Shown here: one piece after another, positions 11,516-19,800 of the stretch | Layout of the letters: each line of letters starts with the position of its first letter | Position numbering within the stretch: the stretch's first letter is position 1 | Origin: Dongia_A sp035274225 | Lineage (GTDB): Bacteria > Pseudomonadota > Alphaproteobacteria > Dongiales > Dongiaceae | Assembly (NCBI GenBank): GCA_035274225.1 | Contig: DATEOK010000289.1 | Coordinates: forward strand, 1-25,938 | Length of the DNA: 25,938 nucleotides | Direction of reading: 5' to 3' | Program-made: the position numbers and the translations under genes | The notes under the pieces: model-generated | Told to the model about the DNA's origin: nothing | The model's input: only the letters and a program-made list of their open reading frames with translations | The model's database searches: none

Positions 11516-12169
11516 ATGGAACACCGGGGACGCAGACGATCCGCAGCGCACTGGCTGGGCCGCATCATGGCTGCGGTTGGCGTCATGGGTCTGCTGCTCG
11601 GTGCCGCGCCGGCCGAAGCGCGCAAGTATCCCAAGATCTTCGGCTCGATCGAGCTGTTCTCGACCAAGACCACGCGCTTCCCGAAGTGGCTCAGCATGCT
11701 CGACCGCTTCCAGGACGGCAGCAAGCTGTGCGAAAGCGCCACCTGCACCTCCAAGGGTTGGAAGGAGTTCATCGCCGAGCTCCAGGGCCAGGACCTGAAA
11801 ACCCAGCTCAAGGAAGTGAACCGCGCCTTCAACGCGCACAAATACATCCTCGATATCAAGAACTGGGGCGAGGAGGATTATTGGGCGACGCCGTACCAGT
11901 TCCTGAAAAAGCACGGCGATTGCGAGGACTACGCCATCTCCAAATACTTCACGCTCAAGGCGCTCGGCGTGCCGATCGAGGACATGCGCGTGGTCGCCCT
12001 GCAGGACCAGAACCTCAACCTCGGCCACGCCGTGCTGGTGGTCTATGTCGGCGACGAGCCGATGTTGCTCGACAACCAGATTGCCTCGGTGGTGCCCGCC
12101 AATTCCATCAGGCACTACAATCCGGTCTTCTCGATCAACGAATCCGGTTGGTGGTTGCACCGCCGCTAG
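11516..12169 (+). CDS. LapG-type periplasmic transglutaminase-like cysteine protease
   Basis: This 217-residue precursor has a positively charged start, a hydrophobic stretch and an AEA cleavage site near residue 35, so the mature protein should be periplasmic. The rest matches the bacterial transglutaminase-like cysteine peptidase family (BTLCP, Peptidase_C93). The triad is visible: C136 in HGDCEDYAISKYF, H171 in LGHAVLVV and D186 in LLDNQ, close to the positions known in Pseudomonas LapG. LapG cuts a large surface adhesin to release biofilm cells and is held back by LapD when c-di-GMP is high. No adhesin gene is in the window. An upstream ATG at 11480 in frame would add 12 residues; I prefer 11516 because it gives a normal signal peptide, with GGGGG 8 bases before it. 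The partner genes on both sides encode degenerate c-di-GMP-type domains. Confidence 0.88.
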   Translation: MEHRGRRRSAAHWLGRIMAAVGVMGLLLGAAPAEARKYPKIFGSIELFSTKTTRFPKWLSMLDRFQDGSKLCESATCTSKGWKEFIAELQGQDLKTQLKEVNRAFNAHKYILDIKNWGEEDYWATPYQFLKKHGDCEDYAISKYFTLKALGVPIEDMRVVALQDQNLNLGHAVLVVYVGDEPMLLDNQIASVVPANSIRHYNPVFSINESGWWLHRR

Positions 12170-12306
12170 AACTTTTGGCCCGAGACTTCTGACCGACCGA
12201 TACCCAAGCGTGGATGGCGAGTGCCCGAATCTTAGCAGTTCGTTTACCATGATCCTCGCAATCTGAAGGCTGGGGTGCCATCAGGCGCCGCCATGGCGTG
12301 GGCCGG

Positions 12307-13533
12307 ATGAACGAGCGGACAAGCAAAGAGACGCGGGCGTTGACCTATGACGAGCTGTTGCTCGACTTCGTCACGCGCCTCGACCGCCACCGCGCCGGAC
12401 GCCTGGCGTGCGAGCTGCATCTGGGCCTGCTGCGACCCTATCACCAGCAGCCACATCATCTGCGCATCGTGCGCAAGACCATGGAGCCGCTGACCCGCCG
12501 CTTCGACGCCGGCATCTACGAGATGCACAACCGCAGCGTCATCGTCGTCACCAAGGGGGCGACGCTCGCTGACGTCGAGCAGCATGTCGCGCAGGTGCGC
12601 GCGCTGTTCTCGGAAGACCCGCTGTTCGTTGGCCAGGATGAAGCGCAGTTCTGCAGCTGGTACGATCTGGAGCGCGATTATGACGCGCTGCTGCGCCGCG
12701 CCCGGCAATTGACCGAGGAGCGCAAAACCGTACCGGAAGGCGAGGATCAGGCACCGGCAAGCCGGGTCGCGCCTGGCGGCGCGGCGATCCGGCCGACTCA
12801 CCTGGAGCAGATCGAGCGCGCGATCGAGCATGCGGATCTTGCCAACATCCTGCGCCGCCAGGAGGTGTGCGCGGTCATCCCCGGCATGCGGCCGGAGCCG
12901 ATGTTCCACGAGCTCTATTTCTCGATGTACTACCTGGCGCAGACTTTGCTGCCCGGCCACAACGTCACGTCCGACGATTTCCTGTTCCGCCACCTGACGC
13001 GGGTGCTGGACCGCCGCATGCTGGCGCTGATGATGCAGCGCGAGCTGTTCCCGATGCTGAAGACCGCCGCGCTCAACCTCAATGTGCGCACGGTGCTGTC
13101 GGCCGAGTTCATGGAGTTCGACAAGGCGACCAACGTCAAGGACCGCGGCTCGCTGGCGATCGAGCTGCCGGCGCTCGACATCATGAACGAGCCCAACGAA
13201 TACCTGTTCGCGCGCGATTTCCTGAAGGAACGCGGTTACAAGATCGTGCTCGACGGCGTGAAGCACCTGAACCTGCCGCTGATCGACCGCGACTGGCTCG
13301 GCTTCGATTTCGTCAAGGTAACCTGGACGCCGAGCCTCTACGACGATGCCGCGACCCAGCGCGGCGACGCGCTGAAAGCCTCGATCAGCAAGATCGGCCG
13401 CGATCGCGTGGTGCTCTGCCGCGTCGACAGCGAAGACGGCTTGAAGGCGGGCGAAGCGCTCGGCGTGACACTGTACCAGGGCCGCCTGATCGATGCGCTC
13501 AGCGCAGCCCGGCCGAAGGTCGCTGCCGGCTAG
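12307..13533 (+). CDS. Soluble degenerate GGDEF-EAL-like protein
   Basis: The 408-residue protein has no membrane segment. Residues about 180-400 follow the EAL phosphodiesterase fold order: HELYFS (E202) where EAL stands, LNLNVRTVLS (N259) for the INLS strand, LAIELPALDI (E286), YKIVLDGVKH (D316) for the DDFG region, FDFVKVTW (K337), and LYQGRLID (Q391) for the QG-ylfg end. The second aspartate of DDFG is lost, and AEGVET reads LCRVDS, so a metal-binding glutamate is replaced by C371. Residues about 10-110 look like a GGDEF remnant in helix/strand order, with YEMHNRS where GGDEF should be. It is therefore probably an inactive receptor or scaffold. It lies 137 bp after the LapG-like gene, same strand. 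The start is uncertain: GTG at 12298 is also possible and both have weak ribosome sites. The GGDEF call is the weaker half. Confidence 0.68.
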   Translation: MNERTSKETRALTYDELLLDFVTRLDRHRAGRLACELHLGLLRPYHQQPHHLRIVRKTMEPLTRRFDAGIYEMHNRSVIVVTKGATLADVEQHVAQVRALFSEDPLFVGQDEAQFCSWYDLERDYDALLRRARQLTEERKTVPEGEDQAPASRVAPGGAAIRPTHLEQIERAIEHADLANILRRQEVCAVIPGMRPEPMFHELYFSMYYLAQTLLPGHNVTSDDFLFRHLTRVLDRRMLALMMQRELFPMLKTAALNLNVRTVLSAEFMEFDKATNVKDRGSLAIELPALDIMNEPNEYLFARDFLKERGYKIVLDGVKHLNLPLIDRDWLGFDFVKVTWTPSLYDDAATQRGDALKASISKIGRDRVVLCRVDSEDGLKAGEALGVTLYQGRLIDALSAARPKVAAG

Positions 13534-13556
13534 TCATCCGCCTCGCTACTACCCCA

Positions 13557-13669
13557 CTGTCATCCCGGGCGAGCGTAGCGAGACCCGGGACCCATGCAGT
13601 GCCTCCGGAACGCTGATGGAGCGCATGGGTCCCGGGTCGCGCAGCTTCGCTGCTTGCCCAGGATGACAG
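13557..13669. repeat. Inverted repeat with CTGTCATCC ends between convergent genes
   Basis: The ends CTGTCATCCCGGGC and GCCCAGGATGACAG are inverted with one mismatch. An inner pair, GACCCGGGACCCATGC and its exact reverse complement, closes the stem further. Short GAGCGTAGCGAG and GCAGCTTCGCTGC patches lie between. This end sequence differs from the other three repeats here and resembles GTCAT-ended intergenic palindromes common in alphaproteobacteria. It lies between the ends of the GGDEF-EAL-like gene and regA, so it may act as a two-way terminator. Confidence 0.75.
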
Positions 13670-13692
13670 AATGGGAGGAGTGCGCCTGGCGC

Positions 13693-14229
13693 CTAACCCC
13701 GCGGCGCATACTTCGCGAGGATGCGCTGCAACGTCCTGCGGTGCATGCGCAGGCGTCGCGCCGTCTCCGAGACATTACGGTCGCATTGCTCGAACACGCG
13801 CTGGATGTGCTCCCAGCGCACGCGGTCGGCAGTCATCGGCTGCTCGGGCGGCGGGGGCAGGGCGGTCTTGTCTTCCAGCAGCGCCGCTTCCACCTGGTCG
13901 GCGTCGGCGGGCTTGGGCAGGTAGTCGGCGGCGCCGTGCTTGATGGCGGCGACCGCGGTCGCGATGTTGCCGTAGCCGGTCAGCATCACCACCCGGCAAT
14001 CCGGATTGACGTTGCGGATCTCAGTCACGATGTCGAGGCCGCTGCCGTCGTTGAGCCGGAGGTCGACGACGGCATATTCCGGCGCCTCGGCCTTGGCGGT
14101 GGCGATGCCGGACGCGACGCTCTCCGCCTGCCGCACGGCCCAGCCGCGCTTCTCCATCGCCATCGCCAGGCGCTGGCGATAGACTGTGTCGTCGTCGACG
14201 ATCAGCAGGGATTTCGCTCTGTCATTCAT
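13693..14229 (-). CDS. regA: Redox response regulator of the RegA/PrrA/ActR family
   Basis: This 178-residue protein has a receiver domain (VDDD near 11-14, phospho-acceptor D56 in VVDLRLNDGSG, T84 and K106 in YLPKPAD) and a C-terminal Fis-type helix-turn-helix, NVSETARRLRMHRRTLQRIL. That composition, the short length and the proline-rich linker (ALPPPPEQP) are typical of RegA/PrrA/ActR. In relatives it activates genes for respiration, photosynthesis, carbon or nitrogen fixation when electron carriers become reduced. Its ATG overlaps the regB stop in an ATGA, so the pair is translationally coupled. Confidence 0.95.
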   Translation of the reverse strand: MNDRAKSLLIVDDDTVYRQRLAMAMEKRGWAVRQAESVASGIATAKAEAPEYAVVDLRLNDGSGLDIVTEIRNVNPDCRVVMLTGYGNIATAVAAIKHGAADYLPKPADADQVEAALLEDKTALPPPPEQPMTADRVRWEHIQRVFEQCDRNVSETARRLRMHRRTLQRILAKYAPRG

Positions 14230-15551
14230 CCTAAGACGCTCCTCGGCCAGGACACGCGCACTTCGGCGCCGCCATAGTCATTGTTGCTGAAACCGACGGT
14301 GCCGCCGGTCCGCTCGATCAGGTTCTGCGCGATGAAGATGCCAAGGCCCATATGATCGCCCTGTCGCTGGTTCTGGTCCAGCCCTTCGCCGCCGCTCGAT
14401 AGATAAGGATCGCCCAGCCGCCGCAGCACGTCCGCCGGGAATCCGGGGCCGTCGTCGGTGACGGTGATGACGATCTCGGCACGGGTCCAGGCGATCAACA
14501 CCTTGACCTCCTCGCGCGCGAACTCGATGGCGTTCTGCATCAGGTTGCCGAGCCCGTGCATGATCTCCGGCCGGCGCGGCAGTACCGGATCGCGCGGCTC
14601 CGACGGGTCGGGCGCGAACTCGATGCGCAGCGCGACATGCGGGCGCGCGTGCGGCGCCGCCGCCAGTTCCACCAGCAGGCCGGCGGGCAGCACGTTGAAA
14701 TGGTCCTTGTCCTGCTCCGGCTTGCGCGACAGCTCGGCCAGGATCTCGCGGCAACGGTCGCTCTGGCTGACCAGCAGCTCGGCATCGGCGCGATGCTCCG
14801 ACTCCTTTGGCAGGTCGCGCGCCAGTTCCTTGGCGACCAGCGAGATGGTGCCGAGCGGCGAGCCCAGCTCGTGCGCGGCGGCGGCGGCCAGCGCGCCAAG
14901 CGAGGACACGCGCTGCTCGCGATCGAGCGCCGCCTGCGCCGCCGACAGCGCATCCGACAGGCGCCGCGATTCCTGCGCCACACGATAGACGTAGAAGGTG
15001 AGGAACATGACCGCGAGGATGAGCGCGACGGCATAGCCGGCGACGAAGACGTCGGGAACATCGAACTCGCCCTCGGGCCATGGCAAGGGTTCGTGCCGGA
15101 TGCCGAGCGCCACCACGCAGGCGATGGCGAGGCCCGCAAGGCCAAGCGTGCTGCGATAGGAGAGGGCGGCCGCCGATACCGTGACCGGCGCCAGGATCAG
15201 CACCGAGAACGGGTTGTTGAGGCCGCCGGTCAGATAGAGCAGGACCGCCAGCTGCAGGATGTCGAAGGCGAAATAGAATGCGGATTCGCGATCGGTCAGG
15301 CGCTCCGATTGCGGCCGGCGCACCTGCGTTGCCAGCGTCACGGCGGCCAGCGCCGCGACCGCCGTGCCGGCCCAGCCGATCTGCATCGGGAAGCCGAGCA
15401 CGTAATGCACCACCAGCAGGGTCAGGGCCTGCCCGGCGACCGCGATCCAGCGGATGATGAGAATGGTGCGCAGCCGCACGCGCCCGACCGTGCGGCGCGG
15501 TCTTGCAACGCGGCGCGGCGCGCTCGGGCTGTCTGCGGCGATCTGGCTCAT
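14226..15551 (-). CDS. regB: Redox sensor histidine kinase of the RegB/PrrB/ActS family
   Basis: The protein (441 residues) has several N-terminal membrane helices at about 28-195 and a cytoplasmic kinase core. The quinone-sensing motif GGxxNPF is present as GGLNNPF (109-115), the H-box has H227 in AAAHELGSPLGTI, and the redox-active cysteine equivalent is C267 in DRCREIL. N336/N340, the G1 box DDGPG (366-370) and G2 MGLGIF (401-406) complete the ATPase. It should autophosphorylate under reducing conditions and phosphorylate RegA, its partner just downstream. The 293 bp between this start and the ycaQ stop are dominated by an inverted repeat that sits in the promoter region. Gene order regB-regA on one strand matches many alphaproteobacteria, although the senC gene often found beside them is here 5 kb away (20486). 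Confidence 0.95.
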   Translation of the reverse strand: MSQIAADSPSAPRRVARPRRTVGRVRLRTILIIRWIAVAGQALTLLVVHYVLGFPMQIGWAGTAVAALAAVTLATQVRRPQSERLTDRESAFYFAFDILQLAVLLYLTGGLNNPFSVLILAPVTVSAAALSYRSTLGLAGLAIACVVALGIRHEPLPWPEGEFDVPDVFVAGYAVALILAVMFLTFYVYRVAQESRRLSDALSAAQAALDREQRVSSLGALAAAAAHELGSPLGTISLVAKELARDLPKESEHRADAELLVSQSDRCREILAELSRKPEQDKDHFNVLPAGLLVELAAAPHARPHVALRIEFAPDPSEPRDPVLPRRPEIMHGLGNLMQNAIEFAREEVKVLIAWTRAEIVITVTDDGPGFPADVLRRLGDPYLSSGGEGLDQNQRQGDHMGLGIFIAQNLIERTGGTVGFSNNDYGGAEVRVSWPRSVLG

Positions 15552-15644
15552 CGGCCGGACTATCGCCGCCGCCGCCGGTTAATTGCAAGCATTGGCCGCT
15601 AAGGGAAATCCCGGATCGCGGCGTTTTGCCGCTGCTCGGTGAAG

Positions 15645-15835
15645 CCCCTTCCCCCCTTGTGGGGGAAGGTTGGGATGGGGGGTGCCGCCGCACGAACAGT
15701 TGGTGAAAAGCGTAGGAGTGCATGCTTGCTGGAGCATAGTGCCCGACGTTCGTGCGGCGGCACCCCCCATCCAGCTTCGCCTAAGCTCGCTGCGCTCGCT
15801 AAGGCTTCGCATCCTTCCCCCACAAGGGGGGAAGA
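15645..15835. repeat. Long inverted repeat upstream of regB (element 3)
   Basis: The left arm begins with the hairpin CTTCCCCCCTTGTGGGGGAAG and runs to GTGCCGCCGCACGAAC (ending near 15695). The right arm begins GTTCGTGCGGCGGCAC (near 15749) and ends with ATCCTTCCCCCACAAGGGGG. The right arm also has an extra segment with CCAGCTTCGCCTAAGCTC and GCTAAGGCTTCGCATCC, nearly the same as in the right arm of the element at 3875-4117; the left arm lacks it. The unpaired centre of about 53 bp shows no gene. Unlike the other copies it lies between two genes on the same strand, in front of regB. Confidence 0.78.
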
Positions 15836-15844
15836 GAAGAGCTA

Positions 15845-17041
15845 CTAGCCTTCAATCTTGCCGCTGATCGCCTTGCGCAGGCGCACGGGCGTCAAGCCCG
15901 GTGCCTCCACCTTGGTGGCGCCGGCAATGCGGGCGAGGCGGTGGATGCCCTCACGCAAGCGATCATCCGGCACCTTCTTGATGAGGTCGAGGCCGACCAC
16001 GCGCCAGCTATCGCCGTCCTTCTTGACGTCGATCACCCCGGCCACGTCATGGCCGTACAGGATCGGCATGGCGAAATAGAAGCGGCGCTGGTGCTGCGGG
16101 GTATAGGCCTCGAACTTGTAGGCAAAGCCGAACAGCTCGGTCAGGCGCCGGCGGTTGAACAGCAGGTTGTCGAGCGGCGGGATGATGCGCACCACGTCGT
16201 CGGCGATCGGGATCGGCTGCGCCAGCTCCTCGGCCAGGGCATAGAGCGGCTCCCCGTTGGCGGCGCGCGCGAACGGCGCCTCGACCACCAGGCCATTATT
16301 GATCGCGCGGTCGACCACCTTGTGCGCGACCGGCAGCCAGCCCTCGCGCCAGGTGCCGATATGATGCGCCGTGCGCTCGGTGAGCTGCCGATGGGTGGCG
16401 AGCTTCAGCACCGAGGCGGCGGAGCGCACGAAGAAATCCAGATGCTGGGTGCGCGTCGGCTTGTGCTTCTCCAGCAATTCCGGCGCGACCTTCTCGGTGA
16501 GGTCGAACTGGCGATGGAAGTGCTTGGTGCGGCCGGCGATCTGCGTCTCGCCGAGATAGAACAGGTAGTCGAGCGCGCGCGTGGTGAGCTTGATGGTGTT
16601 GAAGCCGCCGATCACGCGCTCGCTGTCGAGGTCGGCGGGCGAGATCGGGCCCTCTTCGCGCATGCGCTTCTTCAGCCGCCGCATCATCGGCCTGAGCTCG
16701 CGCAGCCGGTCGCTATTGGTGATGGTGTTGCCGAAGTCCTTGATGAAGCCGGGCAGCCAGTCGCGCCGGGTGGCGAATTGCGGGTAGTGTGTCTCCAGCA
16801 TCCCGCGGTCGCGATAGAGCATCTTGTAGAGATCCTCGACCGGCGCATCGGTGCGCGCGGCCCAGGCGATCTCGTGGTTGCGCAGGCCATTCACCCGGAT
16901 CGAATCGATCTGGATCATGCCCAGCTTCTTGGCCTCTTCGGCCGCTTTCTCCACCGGCCACAGCGGACCGCTCAAGCCAAGCCGCGCCAGGATGAAGGCG
17001 CGCGCTGCCGCAGGATCGTTGGAACTCGGGGAGCCGCTCAC
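15845..17041 (-). CDS. YcaQ/AlkX-type winged-helix DNA glycosylase
   Basis: This 398-residue protein belongs to the HTH_42 family that includes E. coli YcaQ, a glycosylase that unhooks interstrand cross-links and bulky alkylated bases. The N-terminal part has the catalytic QxD motif as Q44-I-D46 in GMIQIDSIRV, followed by NGLRNHEIAWAAR. The C-terminal part has the family block PLDNLLFNRRRLTELFGF and FYFAMPILYGHDVAGVIDVK. Length matches the family (about 400). The start is a GTG; the ORF begins 10 bp after the cobT stop, with AAGGA about 12 bases upstream. It thus appears to be the second gene of a cobT operon, an unexpected partnership with no obvious functional link. Confidence 0.88.
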   Translation of the reverse strand: MSGSPSSNDPAAARAFILARLGLSGPLWPVEKAAEEAKKLGMIQIDSIRVNGLRNHEIAWAARTDAPVEDLYKMLYRDRGMLETHYPQFATRRDWLPGFIKDFGNTITNSDRLRELRPMMRRLKKRMREEGPISPADLDSERVIGGFNTIKLTTRALDYLFYLGETQIAGRTKHFHRQFDLTEKVAPELLEKHKPTRTQHLDFFVRSAASVLKLATHRQLTERTAHHIGTWREGWLPVAHKVVDRAINNGLVVEAPFARAANGEPLYALAEELAQPIPIADDVVRIIPPLDNLLFNRRRLTELFGFAYKFEAYTPQHQRRFYFAMPILYGHDVAGVIDVKKDGDSWRVVGLDLIKKVPDDRLREGIHRLARIAGATKVEAPGLTPVRLRKAISGKIEG

Positions 17042-17051
17042 GGTGAGGCCG

Positions 17052-18077
17052 CTATTCCTTGTTGCTGACCCCGGCCTCGGCGAAGGTCGCCATGCCCGAA
17101 TGGCACAGCGCTGCGGCGCGCACGATGGGAATTGCCAAAGCCGCGCCGGACGCCTCGCCCAGCCGCATGCCGAGGTCTAGCAGAGGCTTCTTGCCAATTT
17201 CGGTCAGCAGTCGGCGGTGGCCGGGCTCGGCCGAGCAATGCGCCACCAGGCAGTGGTCGAGCGCGCCGGGATGGGATTTCAACAGGACGCTGGCCGCTGC
17301 CGTGCTGGCAAAGCCGTCGAGCAGCACCGGCACCTTCGCCATGCGTGCCGCCATCACCGCGCCGGCGATCGCCGCCAGCTCATGCCCGCCGAGGCAGCGC
17401 ATGATCTCCAACCCGTCGTTGAACCTGGCACGATGGCGCGCGAGGCCCTGGTCGATCACCTCGGCTTTGCGCGTCAGCTGCGCGCCCTTGATGCCGGTGC
17501 CGGGTCCCGCCCAATCCGTGCCGGTGCCGCCGAACATCGCCGCGGCAATGGCGGAGGCGCTGGTGGTGTTGGCGATGCCCATCTCGCCCACGCACAGCAG
17601 GTCGATGCCCGGCTCCACGCACATCATGCCGTAGGCCATGGCGCGCGCGGCCTCTTCCTCGCTCAGCGCCGGGCCCTGGGTGAAATCCTTGGTCGGCTGG
17701 TCGAGGCACATCTCATAGACGCGCAGGTCGGCGTCGGCGTTCTTGCACAGCTGGTTGATGGCCGCGCCGCCCGCCTGGAAGTTCAGCACCATCTGCTGCG
17801 TCACTTCCTTGGGGTAGGCCGACACGCCGAGGTCCGCGACCCCATGGTTGCCGGCGAACACCGCCACGCGCGGATGATTGACCGCGGCCGGATGCCGGCC
17901 CTGCCAGGTGGCGAGCCAGCTGGCGATCTCCTCCAGCCGGGCGAGGGCGCCGGTCGGCTTGGTCAGCTGCCCTTCGCGCTCGGCCGCCCTGGTCGCGGAG
18001 CCGAGGTCGGGACCGGGGAACTCGGCCAGGATGCGGCGAAGCTCGGTAAAACTGGCGGCGGACTGGGTATCCAACAT
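17052..18077 (-). CDS. cobT: Nicotinate-nucleotide-dimethylbenzimidazole phosphoribosyltransferase
   Basis: CobT makes alpha-ribazole phosphate from dimethylbenzimidazole and nicotinate mononucleotide, activating the lower ligand of cobalamin. The 341-residue chain is full length. Family landmarks are AGNHGVAD (75-82), the GEMGIANTTSASA block (164 onward), GPGTGIKG and the terminal MRLGEASGAALA, where E308 is the presumed catalytic base. The usual form is GEGSGAA; one glycine is an alanine here, which should be tolerated. It is divergent from cobS, which uses its product, and is followed closely by a YcaQ-type gene. Confidence 0.97.
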   Translation of the reverse strand: MLDTQSAASFTELRRILAEFPGPDLGSATRAAEREGQLTKPTGALARLEEIASWLATWQGRHPAAVNHPRVAVFAGNHGVADLGVSAYPKEVTQQMVLNFQAGGAAINQLCKNADADLRVYEMCLDQPTKDFTQGPALSEEEAARAMAYGMMCVEPGIDLLCVGEMGIANTTSASAIAAAMFGGTGTDWAGPGTGIKGAQLTRKAEVIDQGLARHRARFNDGLEIMRCLGGHELAAIAGAVMAARMAKVPVLLDGFASTAAASVLLKSHPGALDHCLVAHCSAEPGHRRLLTEIGKKPLLDLGMRLGEASGAALAIPIVRAAALCHSGMATFAEAGVSNKE

Positions 18078-18200
18078 TGGCTCCTGATGGGCGTTTCGTT
18101 AAGACTCTGACTCTACTTGTTCGAACCAAAAGCCCTTGCGGGCGTTGTTCTGCACCCGCATATGGGCTCCTGGCAATCGGGACCTCGCAGCACCGCTTAC

Positions 18201-19004
18201 ATGAACGACCAGACCAGACCTTCCGGCGCAACCCAGCAGAATGCCAGCAAGCCCGGCTGGCACCCCGGCCAATGGTGGCGCGAGGTCCGTCTGGCGTTGG
18301 GCTTTTTCACCCGCCTGCCGCTGAAGGCGCCTGCCGGTCCGGTCGCCGAGGCGACCCGAGCCTTTCCCGTCGCCGGCGCCGTCGTCGGTCTGATCGGGTC
18401 CCTGATCTATGTTCTGGCAGTCTGGATCGGCCTGTCCCCCTTGCTGGCGGCGCTGCTTGCCGTGGCAGCGACGGTCGTCGCCGGCGGCGCGCTGCACGAG
18501 GACGGCCTCGCCGATTTCGCCGACATGCTGGGCGTGCGCGGCGACCGCGAGCGCAAGCTTGCCGTGATGCGCGACAGCCGCATCGGCTCCTATGGCGTGC
18601 TGGCGCTCGGCTTCTCGACCGCGATCAAGGTCAGCGCCGTGCTCGGCTTGCGCGATCCCTGGCTGGTGGCCGGCGCCCTTGTCACCACCCAGGCCTGCGG
18701 CCGCGCGGCCCTGCCGATCATCATGCGCTCGCTGCCGCTGGCGCGCCCGAACGGCCTCGCGGTCAATGCGGGCAGGCCCACGGCCGCCGCGACCTATCAG
18801 GGCATCGGTGTCGCGCTGCTGATCTCCGCCTTCGCCTGCGGCCCCGGCGCCGCTTTGGTCAGCGTCGTGGTTGCGATCGTCGCCGCCTTCCTGGTGTCCG
18901 AAGTGGCGCGCAGGCAGATCGGCGGCTACACGGGCGACGTGCTCGGCGCGGCACAGGAAGTCGCGCAGCTCGCCATCTTCGTCAATCTCGTGTCGCTCAG
19001 ATGA
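18201..19004 (+). CDS. cobS: Adenosylcobinamide-GDP ribazoletransferase (cobalamin synthase)
   Basis: CobS joins adenosylcobinamide-GDP to alpha-ribazole (or its phosphate), the last or next-to-last step of cobalamin synthesis, in the inner membrane. The 267-residue protein has an N-terminal amphipathic part (LALGFFTRLPL), the acidic motif GGALHEDGLADFADML (H99, E100, D101) and RDSRIGSYGVLAL, then several hydrophobic helices. I place the start at the ATG at 18201; the frame is open upstream to 18117, but that extension shows no family similarity. The gene overlaps cobC by 4 bp (ATGA). The 123-bp gap shared with cobT is too short for a full cobalamin riboswitch and I recognise no part of one. 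Confidence 0.95.
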   Translation: MNDQTRPSGATQQNASKPGWHPGQWWREVRLALGFFTRLPLKAPAGPVAEATRAFPVAGAVVGLIGSLIYVLAVWIGLSPLLAALLAVAATVVAGGALHEDGLADFADMLGVRGDRERKLAVMRDSRIGSYGVLALGFSTAIKVSAVLGLRDPWLVAGALVTTQACGRAALPIIMRSLPLARPNGLAVNAGRPTAAATYQGIGVALLISAFACGPGAALVSVVVAIVAAFLVSEVARRQIGGYTGDVLGAAQEVAQLAIFVNLVSLR

Positions 19005-19642
19005 CGCACACCGTCACCCGCTGGTGGATGGTGCGCCATGCGCCGGTGATCGGCGTGCATGGCCGCGTTTACGGCCAGGACGACATCGATTCAGATTGCG
19101 GCGACGAAGCGGAGTTCAAGCATCTCGCCGGCCTGCTGCCGCACGATGCGGTGTGGCTGGTCTCGCATCTCAAGCGCACGCACCAGACCGCGTCCGCCAT
19201 CATCGCAGCGCGGGTCACGGAGACGGTGTCCGCGCCGATCATCACCAGCGAGCTGGCGGAGCAGCATTTCGGCGATTGGCAGGGCATGACCTATGCAGAC
19301 CTGGAGGCGCTGCGCGGCGCCGACTACCTGCGCTTCTGGCATTCGCCCGCCAGCGAGCGGCCGCCCGGCGGCGAGAGCTTCGAGGATGTGGTCGCGCGGG
19401 TCGCCGGCGCGATGGAGCGCATCACCGCCGCGCATGCCGGCCGCGACATCGTGGCGGTGGTCCATGGCGGCACCATCCGGGCTGCGCTCTCGATTGCGCT
19501 CGGCATCGCGCCGGAGCGGGCGCTCGGATTTTCAATCGACACTTGCTCGGTCACGCGCCTCGATCACCTGAGCCAGGGGACCGAAGGTGCCGCCTGGCGC
19601 ATCGTCGCGGTCAACCAGCATCCCAATTCGCTAACCCGTTGA
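19001..19642 (+). CDS. cobC: Histidine phosphatase, probable alpha-ribazole phosphatase
   Basis: The 213-residue protein is a phosphoglycerate-mutase-like phosphatase. The phosphohistidine centre is R12-H13 in MVRHAPVIG, with R59 in LKRTHQTA, acid E87 in ELAEQHFGDWQG and H155 in VVHGGTIR. The usual RHG is RHA here, a form often seen in alphaproteobacterial cobalamin operons. The overlap with cobS supports a role in removing phosphate from alpha-ribazole phosphate or the finished cobalamin phosphate. Substrate is inferred from position, because this fold acts on many phosphates. Confidence 0.87.
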   Translation: MTHTVTRWWMVRHAPVIGVHGRVYGQDDIDSDCGDEAEFKHLAGLLPHDAVWLVSHLKRTHQTASAIIAARVTETVSAPIITSELAEQHFGDWQGMTYADLEALRGADYLRFWHSPASERPPGGESFEDVVARVAGAMERITAAHAGRDIVAVVHGGTIRAALSIALGIAPERALGFSIDTCSVTRLDHLSQGTEGAAWRIVAVNQHPNSLTR

Positions 19643-19800
19643 AGTTCCGGCCGCGTTGACGGGCTTGTGACTCGTAGCCGCGGCGTCCGGCCATTGCGCC
19701 GCCTTATTTCGCTGGCTATCTCTTGTCCTGCCCGGGACGCTCCGAGTCGTTAAGAAATCGCCGGGGACTCATCGTCGGGGATCTTCAGGAGGCTGCAAAA

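Noticed and set aside
18078..18200. Cobalamin riboswitch in front of cobS or cobT
   Set aside because: The divergent gap has only 123 bp and shows no recognisable B12-box pattern.
18077..19642. 521-residue plus frame spanning cobS and cobC
   Set aside because: Its first part overlaps cobS out of frame and is arginine-rich; only the cobC portion is real.
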